Source: Bolinopsis microptera (taxonomy: Eukaryota > Ctenophora > Tentaculata > Lobata > Bolinopsidae). Taken from it: a stretch of DNA of 64,000 nt. Every line of letters starts with the position of its first letter. Position 1 is the first letter of the stretch. The notes beneath the pieces were generated by a model that saw only the letters and a program-made list of their open reading frames with translations, was not told where the DNA came from and did not search any database. Shown piece after piece: positions 12,501 through 22,411 of the stretch. The position numbers and the translations under genes are program-made. The stretch is taken from contig NC_087080.1 of assembly GCF_026151205.1 (NCBI RefSeq), positions 12,137,837 to 12,201,836 of the forward strand, in the 5' to 3' direction.

Positions 12501-14052
12501 ATATTACACGTGATGATCTTGTTAAATGCCTTAGTAAAAGGAGTCTCCAGTAATAATTCCACTTCTAGAAGCGAACAAGTACGTGACAAATTCATATCAA
12601 GTTAAATTCCTAGAATAGTGTAGTCACATGGGGATGCAGCTCTATATAATGTGTAGTCGAACCATTGGATAGGAATAATACAGTCTCACTTATACTGCAT
12701 CATGTCCGAGAACTTTCTGATAATTTATTAATCAGAAACCTGTCGGGCAGATATATTTTATCTACGACTACAGCTAATTTACTTTGGTAACCCCGATCAT
12801 TAGAAGTCAAGTTCTCTCTCAGTAAAAATCATAATGTGACGTACAGTAAAGTTCGATCACAGAGTGATTATCTTTAAAATATGATTATAAACAGTTAATC
12901 TGATTATAAAATGTTTGTCAGTTTAAATGTCAAAGATCACACCTAACCCGCTATACTATTATACCGCTACTAGTGATAAATAATTTAACACTGAAAATAT
13001 CTCGACTCAGTATCCACACTAGACAGATGATCTGCAAAACGGTTTATTTGTCCCAGGCATATCCGGCATAATAATGTACACCAGCCAATGTACTAAATAT
13101 ATCCAATTAACATGTACTGTGGTGGCCAGTCCGGAAATAAGCTAATTTAAATTCCTATACTGAAGAGAGCCTGGCCTGGCACGAGGCTGTGTTTTTGTCA
13201 TGAATGTAAGGCAAAAACACGTTCTTACCAGTACGATTATAATTTGATAATTAGAGAGACAATTATCCTTACATTACACGATGTACTGTAGTTAAATGGT
13301 CCACGGACTGTGGCATTATTATACTATTATAACACTTATGAAGCTAGAAGTAATTTGATAAGTTTCCAAATTTGTCTTACGATTTAAGAAATTATATTCT
13401 TGCCGCGGTCTGAATCGCATTAGAGTAATTTAAAGGTAGATTAATATAATTCTAACTCTATGATCGTAAAATTTATTGTAATATTAATGACAGATTCATA
13501 CCTTGGTGGGGGCATCCCATCTTTCCTGGAACTCAGACTTGGCATGTGACAAGAATTCTCTCACTGAAACAATAGCGTTACATACAGTGTTAATTTAATT
13601 GATAACATTTCAATTGTAAAACAACTTTAATTAGAAAAGCTAACAAGAAGAGAATAAATGATTTGAGTTGGTGAAAATGAGCAAGATCTAACTAGATAGC
13701 TTAGAAAGCCATGCCAAAGTGATCAAGGCGAAGCTGCCCAAGTCTCGCAAATACTTTTATAACTCATGCTGTTAGAAAATCAGTCAAATTCAAAACCGAA
13801 AACCAGAAGTTCAAAATTGAAGTTCAAAAATTGAAGTTCAAAAATTGAAGTTCAAAAATTTAAGTAGATTTTGAGCACAAGCCAGAACCTACATTTTTCG
13901 GGATACTCTGAATTTTGCTTATTTCCTGAGCCCTTCAACAGTTTGTTGAGCATGTCTTAGCTTCCTGAATGAGTGTGTTGTGAGTGAATTGGCTTGTGGC
14001 AAATCTTACCGTGTTCTGGATCCCCTTTCTTATTTGGCAACGTGTTTCCCAT
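6531..14052 (-). CDS. PRKACA: cAMP-dependent protein kinase catalytic subunit, exons 1-7 (partial gene)
   Basis: Serine/threonine kinase freed by cAMP from the PKA holoenzyme. Coding exons on the minus strand: 14010-14052, 13502-13563, 11733-11861, 11024-11122, 10336-10418, 10036-10113, 6531-6579. All have AG acceptors and GT donors with matching phases, giving 543 nt (181 codons). Exon 1 starts MGN, the N-myristoylation signal of PKA-C. Exon 3 has the glycine loop [10 protein letters not shown] and the ATP-binding lysine in YAMKIL. Exon 4 has the alpha-C glutamate in [10 protein letters not shown]. Exon 5 has [16 protein letters not shown]; exon 6 [17 protein letters not shown]. The catalytic loop YRDLKPEN spans exons 6 and 7. 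The DFG segment, activation loop and C-lobe are missing and should lie left of the window. Oddity: the two residues after the catalytic-loop Asn are Thr-Val instead of the usual Leu-Leu. PKG and other AGC kinases fit worse, especially at the N-terminus. Confidence 0.95.
6580..10035. other. PKA intron between exons 6 and 7
   Basis: A 3.46-kb intron of minus-strand PKA. It starts with a GTATG donor just below 10036 and ends at the AG next to 6579. It contains the 810-bp TIR element at 8411-9220. The remaining AT-rich sequence shows no exon or RNA gene I can support. Confidence 0.75.
8411..9220. mobile_element. 810-bp non-autonomous DNA transposon with TIRs and 8-bp target duplication
   Basis: The element begins GGGGGGATGCAACGTCAATT and ends with the reverse complement of nearly the same sequence (9195-9220). 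It is flanked by a perfect 8-bp direct repeat GTTATCAC (8403-8410 and 9221-9228). Inside each end is an array of about six 'tgtcaattaa' decamers, then a short spacer and 'ctgacattaattgac', so each end can fold back on itself. It has no long ORF. Some 8-bp-TSD superfamilies (hAT, P, Merlin) are possible, but the G-run terminus matches none clearly. Confidence 0.9.
10713..10760. repeat. Two overlapping perfect palindromes
   Basis: Positions 10713-10744 form a perfect 32-bp palindrome centred on CTTAAG. Positions 10741-10760 form a second perfect palindrome of 20 bp centred on GCTAGC. They share four bases. The site is in the PKA intron between exons 4 and 5. It may be a remnant of an inverted-repeat element or a protein-binding site; function unknown. 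Confidence 0.9.
11123..13501. other. PKA introns between exons 2 and 4
   Basis: Apart from exon 3 (11733-11861), both introns are AT-rich with no recognisable exon, repeat family or RNA gene. An imperfect stem-loop lies near 12735 ('ttctgat' ... 'atcagaa'). Confidence 0.6.
13808..13862. repeat. Short tandem repeat 'gttcaaaaattgaa'
   Basis: About four copies of a 14-bp unit with small differences, in the intron between PKA exons 1 and 2. Confidence 0.8.
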
Positions 14053-14797
14053 GGCTGAATTGAGATTCGTTTAAAAATGCCTCAATTCATCAACATTATA
14101 TATATATAATATGCATTAAACATGTTATGTATGTTTTCAAATACTTGTTTGATATGAGACCCGTAACAGCACATAGAACTTTATTGCTTGCTCAGTGCGA
14201 TGTTGTTAACTAGTGCATATTTGGTAACAATCAACAGAATTATTAATTTAATGAAGACATCATTTGGAAAGCAAGACATTGCAAAATTTAATAATTATAG
14301 GATGTAATCATACATGTCTGAACTAGATAATATATCTACTGAGTAAAAAAGTCATCATAAGAAACAATCTAATATTGCTCAAACTTGAATTAGATAAATA
14401 ATTTTAAAAGATCAAACACTCAAAAAGTCTACATATAATACACAAGATAAAAGATTCATCCCATATTAACTCAATCAAAACAGCTACTTCTCCTGAATTT
14501 GTTAACATTTATTATTAAACCTAATTAAAAATTTGAAAACCTTTCAACCCAAAGAAGAACAACATTAATAAAGATTCAAATTCGTTTGGACTGTGTTGAT
14601 GGACGATGCCTAAAAAATTTAAACCGTTGTTTAGACAAGGTATATAAATATGGCTCGTTTCTAGATATTTCTGAATAAGAGGGTCAAGAATAATCAACTA
14701 AAAAGTATATAAAACAGCAGTCTAAGACAATTAAATTTTCAGTTTTAAATAAAATAAAAATCATTGTGGCATTCAATGTTCTTAAGCCTTCAAATGT
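14053..14797. other. Region upstream of PKA exon 1 and downstream of the STAND gene
   Basis: This is the presumed PKA promoter and 5' UTR (minus strand), and also the 3' flank of the ATPase chain. A short TA-rich run lies near 14098-14110. No GC-rich promoter, clear TATA box or poly(A) signal can be asserted. Confidence 0.4.
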
Positions 14798-17785
14798 TCA
14801 AAATATGCTATTAAAAAAAGATGTCGTCAAGCTCTCAAGAAAACCAGTCTTGGCTTTGTCTGCAACATCACGGGCAATGTTGAGTGAATGATGATACACA
14901 GAATCAACAATATTCCTTGGCTGTCGAGATTGGTTATTGTGAGGAGAATCATAATCAACATCAAGATCACTCTCAGGGTCGACTATTTCACTTCGGAATG
15001 AGCTTAAAGATATGTTTGTTTGTTCGGAAACATTGGTCCTATCACTGTAATGTCTTTGATGCTGACTCTCTAAAAACACTACAACTAAGCATTTATTGCT
15101 TTGAGACATTTGGTTTGGAAACTGCAAAACATTAGCTCTAACAAATTTTTCTGGTACATCCAAATCAATTTCAATTATCTCATCATTTGCCTGATTTTTA
15201 ACCCATTCGTAGTTGGTTCTAATAAGATGAAGGAAGTTTACTTTGCCTTGATACACATGATTATCAATGAACTGAAGTTCATTACCCTCCAGTCTTTCTT
15301 GGAGATTTCTTGAGATAACTTGTTGGGCATCCAAATCAGTAACAGCGATGAACATGGGCTTGTGCGGAGTGTATTTCATGTAATCCAATATTTCATATAA
15401 AGCTTTACTGTTGTCACCCATGAGCATATGGGTTACTGCTGAATACACAAAGTATTTATGATATTTCGAGCCAGCTTCAGTACTTTGGAAAAATTCTTGA
15501 CACTTTCCAAAATGTTGCAAGCTCTTTGCTAACTCAGTGCGTTCACTTGATTGCAGCCCTAACTTCCCAAGCATGCAATGGATGTTTTGCTTCAGTTTGG
15601 AATTTTCTCCTTGCAACAACAGATTTTCAAAATTCAGGTCATCTAACCCGTAAAGTGCCATTTCATAATTCCAGCCAGTTGTAACAAAATCATTTTGCAT
15701 GTAATACAAATCTCCCCTTGACATACGCATTTTAGTGCTGATCAGCTGAGGCCTGGCAAGAGGAGTGCATGAAAAAGTATCCCCAAGCATCTCTTCATTC
15801 TCGAAATCTAAATCTTCATGCTTAAGAATCTTAAGCTGGGCAAGCCGGATTTTAGACAGAGCAACATTGTCCGTTGAAATGTCCATTTTTTGCTGCATCT
15901 TAATCAATTCCAGGAGAATGTTCATTGCATCTTCAAGCATGCCTTCTTGTATTTTGTACTCAATAATCAAGTTGAGCAACTCACAGTGGAGCTCATCTGA
16001 TGGATTTGAAAGACTCTGGTTGACTCTGTTGATCTTTGAGAATATCATAGAAAGAAGTTCCTTATTCTCTGTTACCTTTTGAAAGTAGAAAAAAAGAGAT
16101 ATGTAATGAATCAAAATGGTTCTTTCCCACAATAGAAGCTTACGAGATTCGCCAGATGAACTATTGAAGTCTTCCATCATAGTTGTGACAGTCTCATATA
16201 TGTCAACACATTCAATGAAAGTCAAAAATCGAACTTGCCATAAAAGTTTGAGTTTTGAAACTACACTGCAGCGAAGCATGCAGATTGATGAAAATGCTTC
16301 ATCTGTGACTGGAATGTGATGAGTCAGGGCTTTTATGACAAATCTTTTCACGTTACTCCACTGTTTGCTTAGATTCTTGTCCTCATTCAATGACTCAATT
16401 ATTATCTCACAATATCTGAGATATTCAACACAGAAGTGAGCTAGCAGCTTATCCCATATGCTGTCTCTGAATTTATCAATAGTCATCAAGGGTTTCAGAA
16501 AGTTTGCATAAAGGAAATACCTATCATCGGTTAAAACAAGGAGTTTGCATTCAACAAGATTATCTAAACATTGAGAAATGAGTTCTGTGTCATAATTCAG
16601 TTTAGTGAGAATAAAAGTTATGTAGGACTCATAAGCACCTCCAACATCATGATACATTGCAACAGATGCAATGACATGCATTTCATCAAAGTTGTTGCGT
16701 ACATCTACAATTGCTTTGAGTGTTTGTGTAACAAAGTCTTTTTCATCATCCAAAGTTGGCAACTTCTTGAGAAACTCAAAATGAGATTCTTTAACAGAAA
16801 TGAATAAAGAACCCATCAGTATAACATGTAAAGGATAATGAGGATACTTTTGAATGCTAGATTTCAAAGACTCATATTTTCCCTCTTTAAAATCAAAATT
16901 AGAAGTAAGTATTTCTTCAATTTGATCATTAGCACAGGAAGGCATCTCATACATTTTGGCATCAGGCAGCAAGTCAACAGCTTTGAGTCAATCAAGGTAA
17001 AAAATATTAGAATTCCTTTCAGTTTGACCTCATGGTGAATACTACAATCAGAACCGGAGCCATCCTTCAATCTTAACAATGAAATACGGTCACAACTGTC
17101 CAGAAATATTGCTTTCTTATCTGTAAAGGTTTTCCTTCCCACAAAGAAATCTAGTTCTCCCAGTATTGAAGAGAATCTCTTGGCTTCAAGATCCAGATGC
17201 AGGCACTCATAATTGTGGTTTAAATTCAGGCGATGCTTGATGTCCCTGATTAATGCTGTTTTACCTGATCCCTTTGGACCAGTAATGACAATTTCTTTAA
17301 TTTGATGACTGAAAATATCAGCTACTATTTCGTTGACCAGATTTGCGTGTATGTGGCTGGTCTGTGACACAATGCTCATTTCACGAGAGAGCAAACCATC
17401 TGGAATACTTGTGCAGTCAGATGGAGCTGTGTCCTGTTTCAGTAGAAAATACAAGAATGAATTCACGGAGAGAATCCACAATGAAAGATTGCGCACATTC
17501 ATCGCTCAGAATCCTACAAATTTCTGCAAATGCATCTGGAACATCTTTTAAAAATATTAGCACAGCAGACACTGATAATGTTACATCTGAAGCTGCATTA
17601 CCAAGGTAAGATGCATAGTCTGCAAATGATTCTTCTAAATAGAAAAGAATTTCCTCTTTGTTGACATTAGAGTTGATGAGGTTCTGCAAATGAAGGATTG
17701 CACCTTGTTCTGCAGCATTCATTCTTTTGATCACATAAACATATTCTAGATGAAAATTTGAAATTGTTAAGGCATGAACATGCAA
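14798..17785 (-). CDS. STAND/NLR-like P-loop ATPase, reading chain with two frame changes
   Basis: Three minus-strand reading frames follow each other. 17785-17417 encodes a helical N-terminal region of about 120 residues, possibly a death-fold or similar adaptor domain. 17502-16864 encodes the ATPase with Walker A GPKGSGKT (about residues 75-82) and a Walker-B-like AIFLDSCD. 16972-14798 encodes 724 residues: the end of the NTPase, a probable winged-helix region, then helical TPR-like repeats and an acidic, Ser/Asn-rich tail. The joins fall near 17420-17500 and 16972-17000 and need opposite frame changes, so the outer ORFs are in the same frame. No convincing GT-AG intron fits either join. 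This could be a pseudogene, a sequencing-indel artefact of an intact gene, or unusual splicing. P-loop plus helical repeats is typical of STAND regulators of innate immunity or cell death. Exact family unknown. Confidence 0.6.
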
Positions 17786-18250
17786 TGAATTTTGAAATCA
17801 ATTTCAAATAGTTCATCAGAAGGAGAAATTAAGAATCTGATGAAAACAGTACACGATAAGGGTGTATAAAGCCAAATTTGTAAATTTAACTCGTCGAATT
17901 TACCATACTTTTGATGTTGCAAGGAAATATTTCCGAAATATTTGCCAGCAATTTGAAGGCAAAATCAAAAGCTGTGGAGTAAAATGTTGCAACTGCACTG
18001 GGCAAGTAAATAAAGTCAAAGCTCACCAGTCACCAATGGGACAGATGGCACAAGTATAAGTAGGGCTTGAACCTGCTTCTTTGATTTTTAAGGGCGCTGG
18101 TGCAGCCAGGTGGTCCTGTAGCTGTGGTCGCTTGAAGGGACTTCTAATCGGAAGAGACCTGCTTGTGCCATCAATCCCAGAGGGTGCGCTTAACTCCTCT
18201 GGTCAGCAGATCCAGCTGATGTTATTGTATTTCATACAGCTCTTTAATGA

Positions 18251-18438
18251 CTACCTCTTTTTCTTCTCCTTAAAAATCTCTATACTTGATTTTCGAATCT
18301 GAGCTTTTATTTCAACAAGCTTTCCTAATCTTTGTAGAAAAAACACTCTTGAATTGCTGAAGATTATTTTGTGAGGATTATTTTCCGTGCCTGGCGTGCC
18401 AACTGATTCACACTGTTTTTTGAAAACTGGCCACGGAC
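18251..18438 (-). CDS. Possible exon or ORF fragment, unrecognised
   Basis: An AG acceptor (tatttag) is followed by an open frame of about 62 codons. It starts around PWPVFKKQCESVG and ends in a basic EKKKR before a TAG stop. Composition looks protein-like, but I recognise no family. The upstream minus-strand ORF at 18521-18748 has no donor in matching phase, so the two cannot simply be joined. It could be the last exon of an unknown gene or a transposon relic. Confidence 0.25.
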
Positions 18439-18520
18439 CTAAATATTACATATCAATCAATAACAATTCATTAAAATTACCAATATTAAAAACTGGACTA
18501 CGAATCTAAGAAAGTATTCT

Positions 18521-18748
18521 CTAGCCAAAGGGCTCAATATTTAAATCTAAATCTTCAATATTGTCTGGTTTATATCGCATCTTGGGCCCTCTGTCCCTCC
18601 TTATCGAAATAAGCAAGTGCTTTCTAACATACAGATTTACACTGTTAGCTGATTTTCTAACCGGCTGAAAATTGCTTTTAATCACAAGCCCACATTGCTG
18701 GTTGAGGCGGAATAAATTATTTTCAACATACACAGGAAATGTATTCAA
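18521..18748 (-). CDS. Short ORF, unrecognised
   Basis: A 75-codon open frame with peptide-like composition (for example VRKSANSVNLYVRKHLL and YKPDNIEDLDLNIEPFG) ends at TAG. It has no signal peptide, membrane segment or known motif. It is listed because it lies close to the possible exon at 18251-18438 on the same strand. Confidence 0.2.
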   Translation of the reverse strand: MNTFPVYVENNLFRLNQQCGLVIKSNFQPVRKSANSVNLYVRKHLLISIRRDRGPKMRYKPDNIEDLDLNIEPFG

Positions 18749-19737
18749 GGAAACTTTGCGTCATGATGAATGTGCTGTCACGAAAGCCCAAATAGCATTT
18801 ACAGCATTGCGATCTGTTGGGGTATTAACTATCTTTAAAAGGTCTGACGTAAAGCAGCCACGAGAGATAACATAAAAATAAAAAGTCATTCAAACAATAT
18901 ATACATACAATTAAATTAAGTGATGCAATTGGCAGAGCACAATACATTGGTAATATATAATGGAAATGGTCCATTGCTACCTATAAAACTTTAAACAATC
19001 AAATATGTACGCACAGATTTTCAAAACACATCAACTACTCCATCATCGGAGCAGGGGTGAGGTTGTACGAGACTGCTGATAGAGGGGTCTCATGTTTGAT
19101 GTCAATCTTCTTTCCTTTGTACCCACGTGCACGAAGAGCGATAAGAGTTGTTCTGAGCATAGCAAATGTAGTTATCTACAAGAGATAACTACGAATAAGA
19201 AATTTTAGGTGCCCGAGCGTAACACAGTGCTTGTTGATGTATCTCTAGAGTACTTTACGGACGATTTCGATTACAGATTAGTATGCAAAATTATTAGGAC
19301 AATGTATTAAAACAAAACTTGTAGCGTGATGCGCTACTCTGCCGCGCCGAGCTGCGATGAATTGACATCTTCAATTAAAACAAGACGTTAGGGCAAGATT
19401 TAAAAAAATATGTATTTCCCGGCCAAATGTAAAAATATGGAATTAAGTATACTCTAGTAAATAGAATTTTATTAATTCACTCGCCAGCGCGCTATCACGT
19501 GACTTTAATACCGTGATTTCATTGCATGGTCACCTTCATAATGTGGTGAATTTAATTATTTAAATTTCTGACGATCAGATCGTTGATCTGCAAATTTGCA
19601 AAGAAAATATCTGGAAGGGTTGACATCGTCAATCAACCCGAGGCACGAAGGTCCAAATGTCGATTGTCGACGTACGTACAGTAGCGCTCGTTGTGTCAGT
19701 CCATTAACAATAGACAATTTTGAGATCGCAGTGGCAA

Positions 19738-19829
19738 TTCACATAGCCATGTGCCTACGCGTACTGCGTGACGCGCTTGTTTCACAAGGTCGCGCGCTAC
19801 TGCAAGCGAGAGGGCTCTGGTTAGAGCAA
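19738..19829. mobile_element. 92-bp multi-hairpin element, family C
   Basis: Begins TTCACATAGCC and ends GGTTAGAGCAA, flanked by the direct repeat CAGTGGCAA (19729-19737 and 19830-19838). A related element in the opposite orientation is at 53137-53227 with its own target duplication. Internal stem-loops include CACAT-AGCC-ATGTG. Fragments of the family occur near 20822 and 58240. Confidence 0.8.
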
Positions 19830-19910
19830 CAGTGGCAAGCATTTGGCATGGAAAAACCATTTTAGGGCAAATTGAATTATTTCCAACGGGATTCTGTTTT
19901 CAAATTTCAT

Positions 19911-20045
19911 CATTTACCGTACCAAGACTGTGCGCCGAGTTGGATTCGTCGACGTGCGACGGCGCGGTTGGCGGTCTGGAACAAATTTTGTATTTTACGA
20001 GTCATGCAGAGTATCACCTATTAAGATTCCGAGTGTATTAAATCA
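19911..20045. mobile_element. Diverged relic of hairpin family B
   Basis: Contains 'gcgccgagttgga', 'tcgtcgac', 'ttttacgag' and 'gtatcacct' in the order seen in the family B elements at 60474-60625 and 31818-31912. The termini are lost. Confidence 0.6.
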
Positions 20046-20240
20046 CTTTGATTCACGATGTCAATTATTCCTAGCTGGGCGGGGCCCAGTGAGGCATCTT
20101 GCCGATCTACGGTTGCGAGAATATGCGCGGCGCGGCCCACTAGTGCATCGCGCTACAATAAATCACGCTACAGTCGATCTTCGAAAAATTGTTCTAAAAT
20201 GTAAAAGGGCCCCCGACAGTTGAAACCAGCTCTTGATTCC

Positions 20241-20328
20241 TTACCTGAGGACCCCATGCTTTAATGTTGGTAACATGAACAACCGAATAGAGATAAGGCG
20301 GAATGACAGGCTGAGCGCGGCCCAGTAA
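20241..20328. mobile_element. 88-bp hairpin element, family D, with perfect 8-bp target duplication
   Basis: Starts TTACCTGAGGACC and ends GCGGCCCAGTAA, flanked by TTGATTCC (20233-20240 and 20329-20336). Related copies: 28442-28522 (later split by a LINE) and a diverged one at 51381-51468. No coding capacity. Confidence 0.85.
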
Positions 20329-20505
20329 TTGATTCCATGTATTTTTGGACGCTGATTCAGAATCACCCCCCATGTAATGCTCCTTGCCGAGAAATTGTCG
20401 AAAAACTGTCTTGATCACCAATCACGTGATATGACCGTATAAGGAAGTTGGTCGAATTTCTCGTTAGGGTTTCAGCATATATATGCTTTTATTAGCTGGA
20501 TTGGG

Positions 20506-20599
20506 TTGTCATACGTTGTATGACCCGCCGCGCACGAAGTGCGCGGCTCCCCCTGTATCGTCAGTGAAACGACCGTGGGGGTCGCTTAACGTGATACAA
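20506..20599. mobile_element. 94-bp hairpin element, family A, with perfect 8-bp target duplication
   Basis: Starts TTGTCATACG and ends GTGATACAA, flanked by GGATTGGG (20498-20505 and 20600-20607). Two stem-loops sit at one end: GTCATAC-GTT-GTATGAC and GCGCAC-GAA-GTGCGC. Other copies: 25034-25138, 32071-32184, 32416-32525, 57838-57971, 61078-61289, and a partial one near 58085. Confidence 0.9.
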
Positions 20600-20604
20600 G
20601 GATT

Positions 20605-20624
20605 GGGTTAGGGTTAGGGTTAGG
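20605..20624. repeat. Short interstitial telomere-like repeat
   Basis: Three consecutive TTAGGG units directly next to the right target duplication of the family A element. Two isolated 'gttagggttt' copies lie within 150 bp (near 20463 and 20644). TTAGGG is the common animal telomere repeat; here it is interstitial. Confidence 0.7.
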
Positions 20625-22079
20625 ATCAGATAAGAGGGTTCCGGTTAGGGTTTCGAATAGTCGTTCAGGGCCAGCTGGAGAACGGGTTGAAAAAGTCACG
20701 TGACAGTCGAGTGTAGAGTGATTAATCATCATATCCTTAAGATTCTGTCGAGCAGAACATTCTACAGCAACAGTAACAGTAACAGCCCCAGAAAAACCTA
20801 CTAGCTTTCACAAGCTTTCCGAGGGCGCGCGCTACTGCAAGCACGAAGGCTGAACAATTGATCAGCTCTTAATAATTGGGCTGCAATCCTTGACAGGCCT
20901 ATAATTACCCAATTTTAAATGAACGATATCTCATTCTATAGTATGATGAGCCATGAGGGCGTATATACAATATAGAGAATGCTTCCCGGAATCAACACAA
21001 TGAAGGGAACAAGATTCTGTTGGAATTTTAATTATTCATCTATGATCTAGTGATCCGTAGTCCCTACGATTACGAAGGCTCTTTACTTGTTAGAGCAACT
21101 GACTACTGACGTGATCGAATTTGTCTTCAAGGATGATACCCGTAAAGGCGTAAATATTTGTTTCAAATATCAGTCGGTAAATTATAAGCCTACAAAATTT
21201 GTCCGTCTGCCAGCGACATCCATTTCAGGTTCAACAGTAAAATGTGAACTAATTACTACACTTCTTTGCGAATTGGTAAAATTAGTTTATACAATACACA
21301 TCGTACAACTACAATACAACAATCAAAATCCGAATTAACAACTTGTCCAATATTATTATTATCTTTAAATTTTTAATCTGTAAGCACAGAAGCTATCTTG
21401 ACCTTCATTATGATCGATATCTAGGCGGAGGATGTGAATTCGATTAGCTGCAATATTAACCGCATGTACACTTTTATAATATTAATAACATTTTGTCGTG
21501 TTCATGTCAAATGATTAAATAAAACAGTTTTTAACAAACTCCAAGATAAAACAGTCAGGGATTTTACTGTTAGCTAAACTCAAAATTTAGGTGATAAACA
21601 AAAACAATTCCTTAAAAATCTAAGCTGAAATCTGGTGATGGACTAATTCCGATTTTTATGACTTAGTGAATAGTGATGTTAATAAATCATATAAATTAAG
21701 ACTATCATCTATGAGAATTTATCATAAGACAACTTCTTATTTATAATCTTCTCCGATCCTCTCTGTCAGAATTTACTTATCAATAACCGTAACGATTAGT
21801 TATGTCTTATGTATTATAAGGAGTAAGATGCAGGATGGTTATGATTTTGAACATAACATTAACAAATTAGTCAAAAAATGAAAAAGGCATCGAGCAAAAA
21901 CTGGAAGGTGGTTGTTGCCTCAATTAATTGATTACACAACAGTTGAGCGAGGATACATTTTCTTAGTCACAGCAATCTTTAATCACTTTTTTCGCACCAC
22001 CAAATCACATTAACTCCACACAGACGTATCACGAGCAAATAAATAGCTAAATCAATAAATAAAACAGAGCGCTGATGAG
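20625..22079. other. 3' flank of the GARNL3 gene
   Basis: AT-rich sequence downstream of the possible GARNL3 terminal exon on the minus strand. A family C fragment lies near 20822. The plus-strand ORF at 21087-21338 has no recognised domain. I see no clear poly(A) signal. Confidence 0.4.
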
Positions 22080-22411
22080 TCAGTCTCCGGGGCCCTTTTT
22101 CAGATCCACAGATACAACCCTAAAAAAAGTAGGAGCATCATACACATTATAGTGCAGGTCGTAACCAGTGTGGCTGAAAGTGGCGGGCCCTGACTCTATA
22201 TTCTCCTCATCGGAGTCAAACGCAAGGTCTAAGGTAGAGAAGCTGTGTTTCATGGCGTCATTTTCAGAGGTGGAACCACCGAGAAGGTTCTTACGTAAGA
22301 CAGCATTAGTGAGACTCCGTCTGTTTCTTGGAGAGTTCTTGTGGAAGTTCACTCGGAGCGGTACCGGAGTCTTATTGTTCCAGTCCTTCTGGGAACATGG
22401 TGTGTCAGCAG
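22080..22411 (-). CDS. GARNL3: Candidate terminal exon of GARNL3
   Basis: An acceptor with a pyrimidine tract (cccacttttag) precedes an open frame ending in a TGA read on the minus strand at 22080-22082. The product is Ser/Asn/Asp-rich and looks disordered, as in GARNL3 tails. The exon needs a preceding exon ending in phase 1. The 23090-23272 exon offers only a weak donor in that phase (CCTG/GTAGCA), so this may be an alternative 3' end or part of another gene. Confidence 0.45.

Larger units (their letters stand above)
17786..19737. other. Intergenic region upstream of the STAND gene
   Basis: Mostly unassigned. It holds two minus-strand ORFs of peptide-like composition (18251-18438 and 18521-18748), listed separately. 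The GC-richer stretch 18060-18230 has no recognised homology. Confidence 0.4.

Noticed and set aside
20241-20328. tRNA gene or tRNA-derived SINE (also considered for other hairpin elements)
   Set aside because: No A-box/B-box pair or tRNA-like cloverleaf could be placed, and there is no poly-A or T tail.
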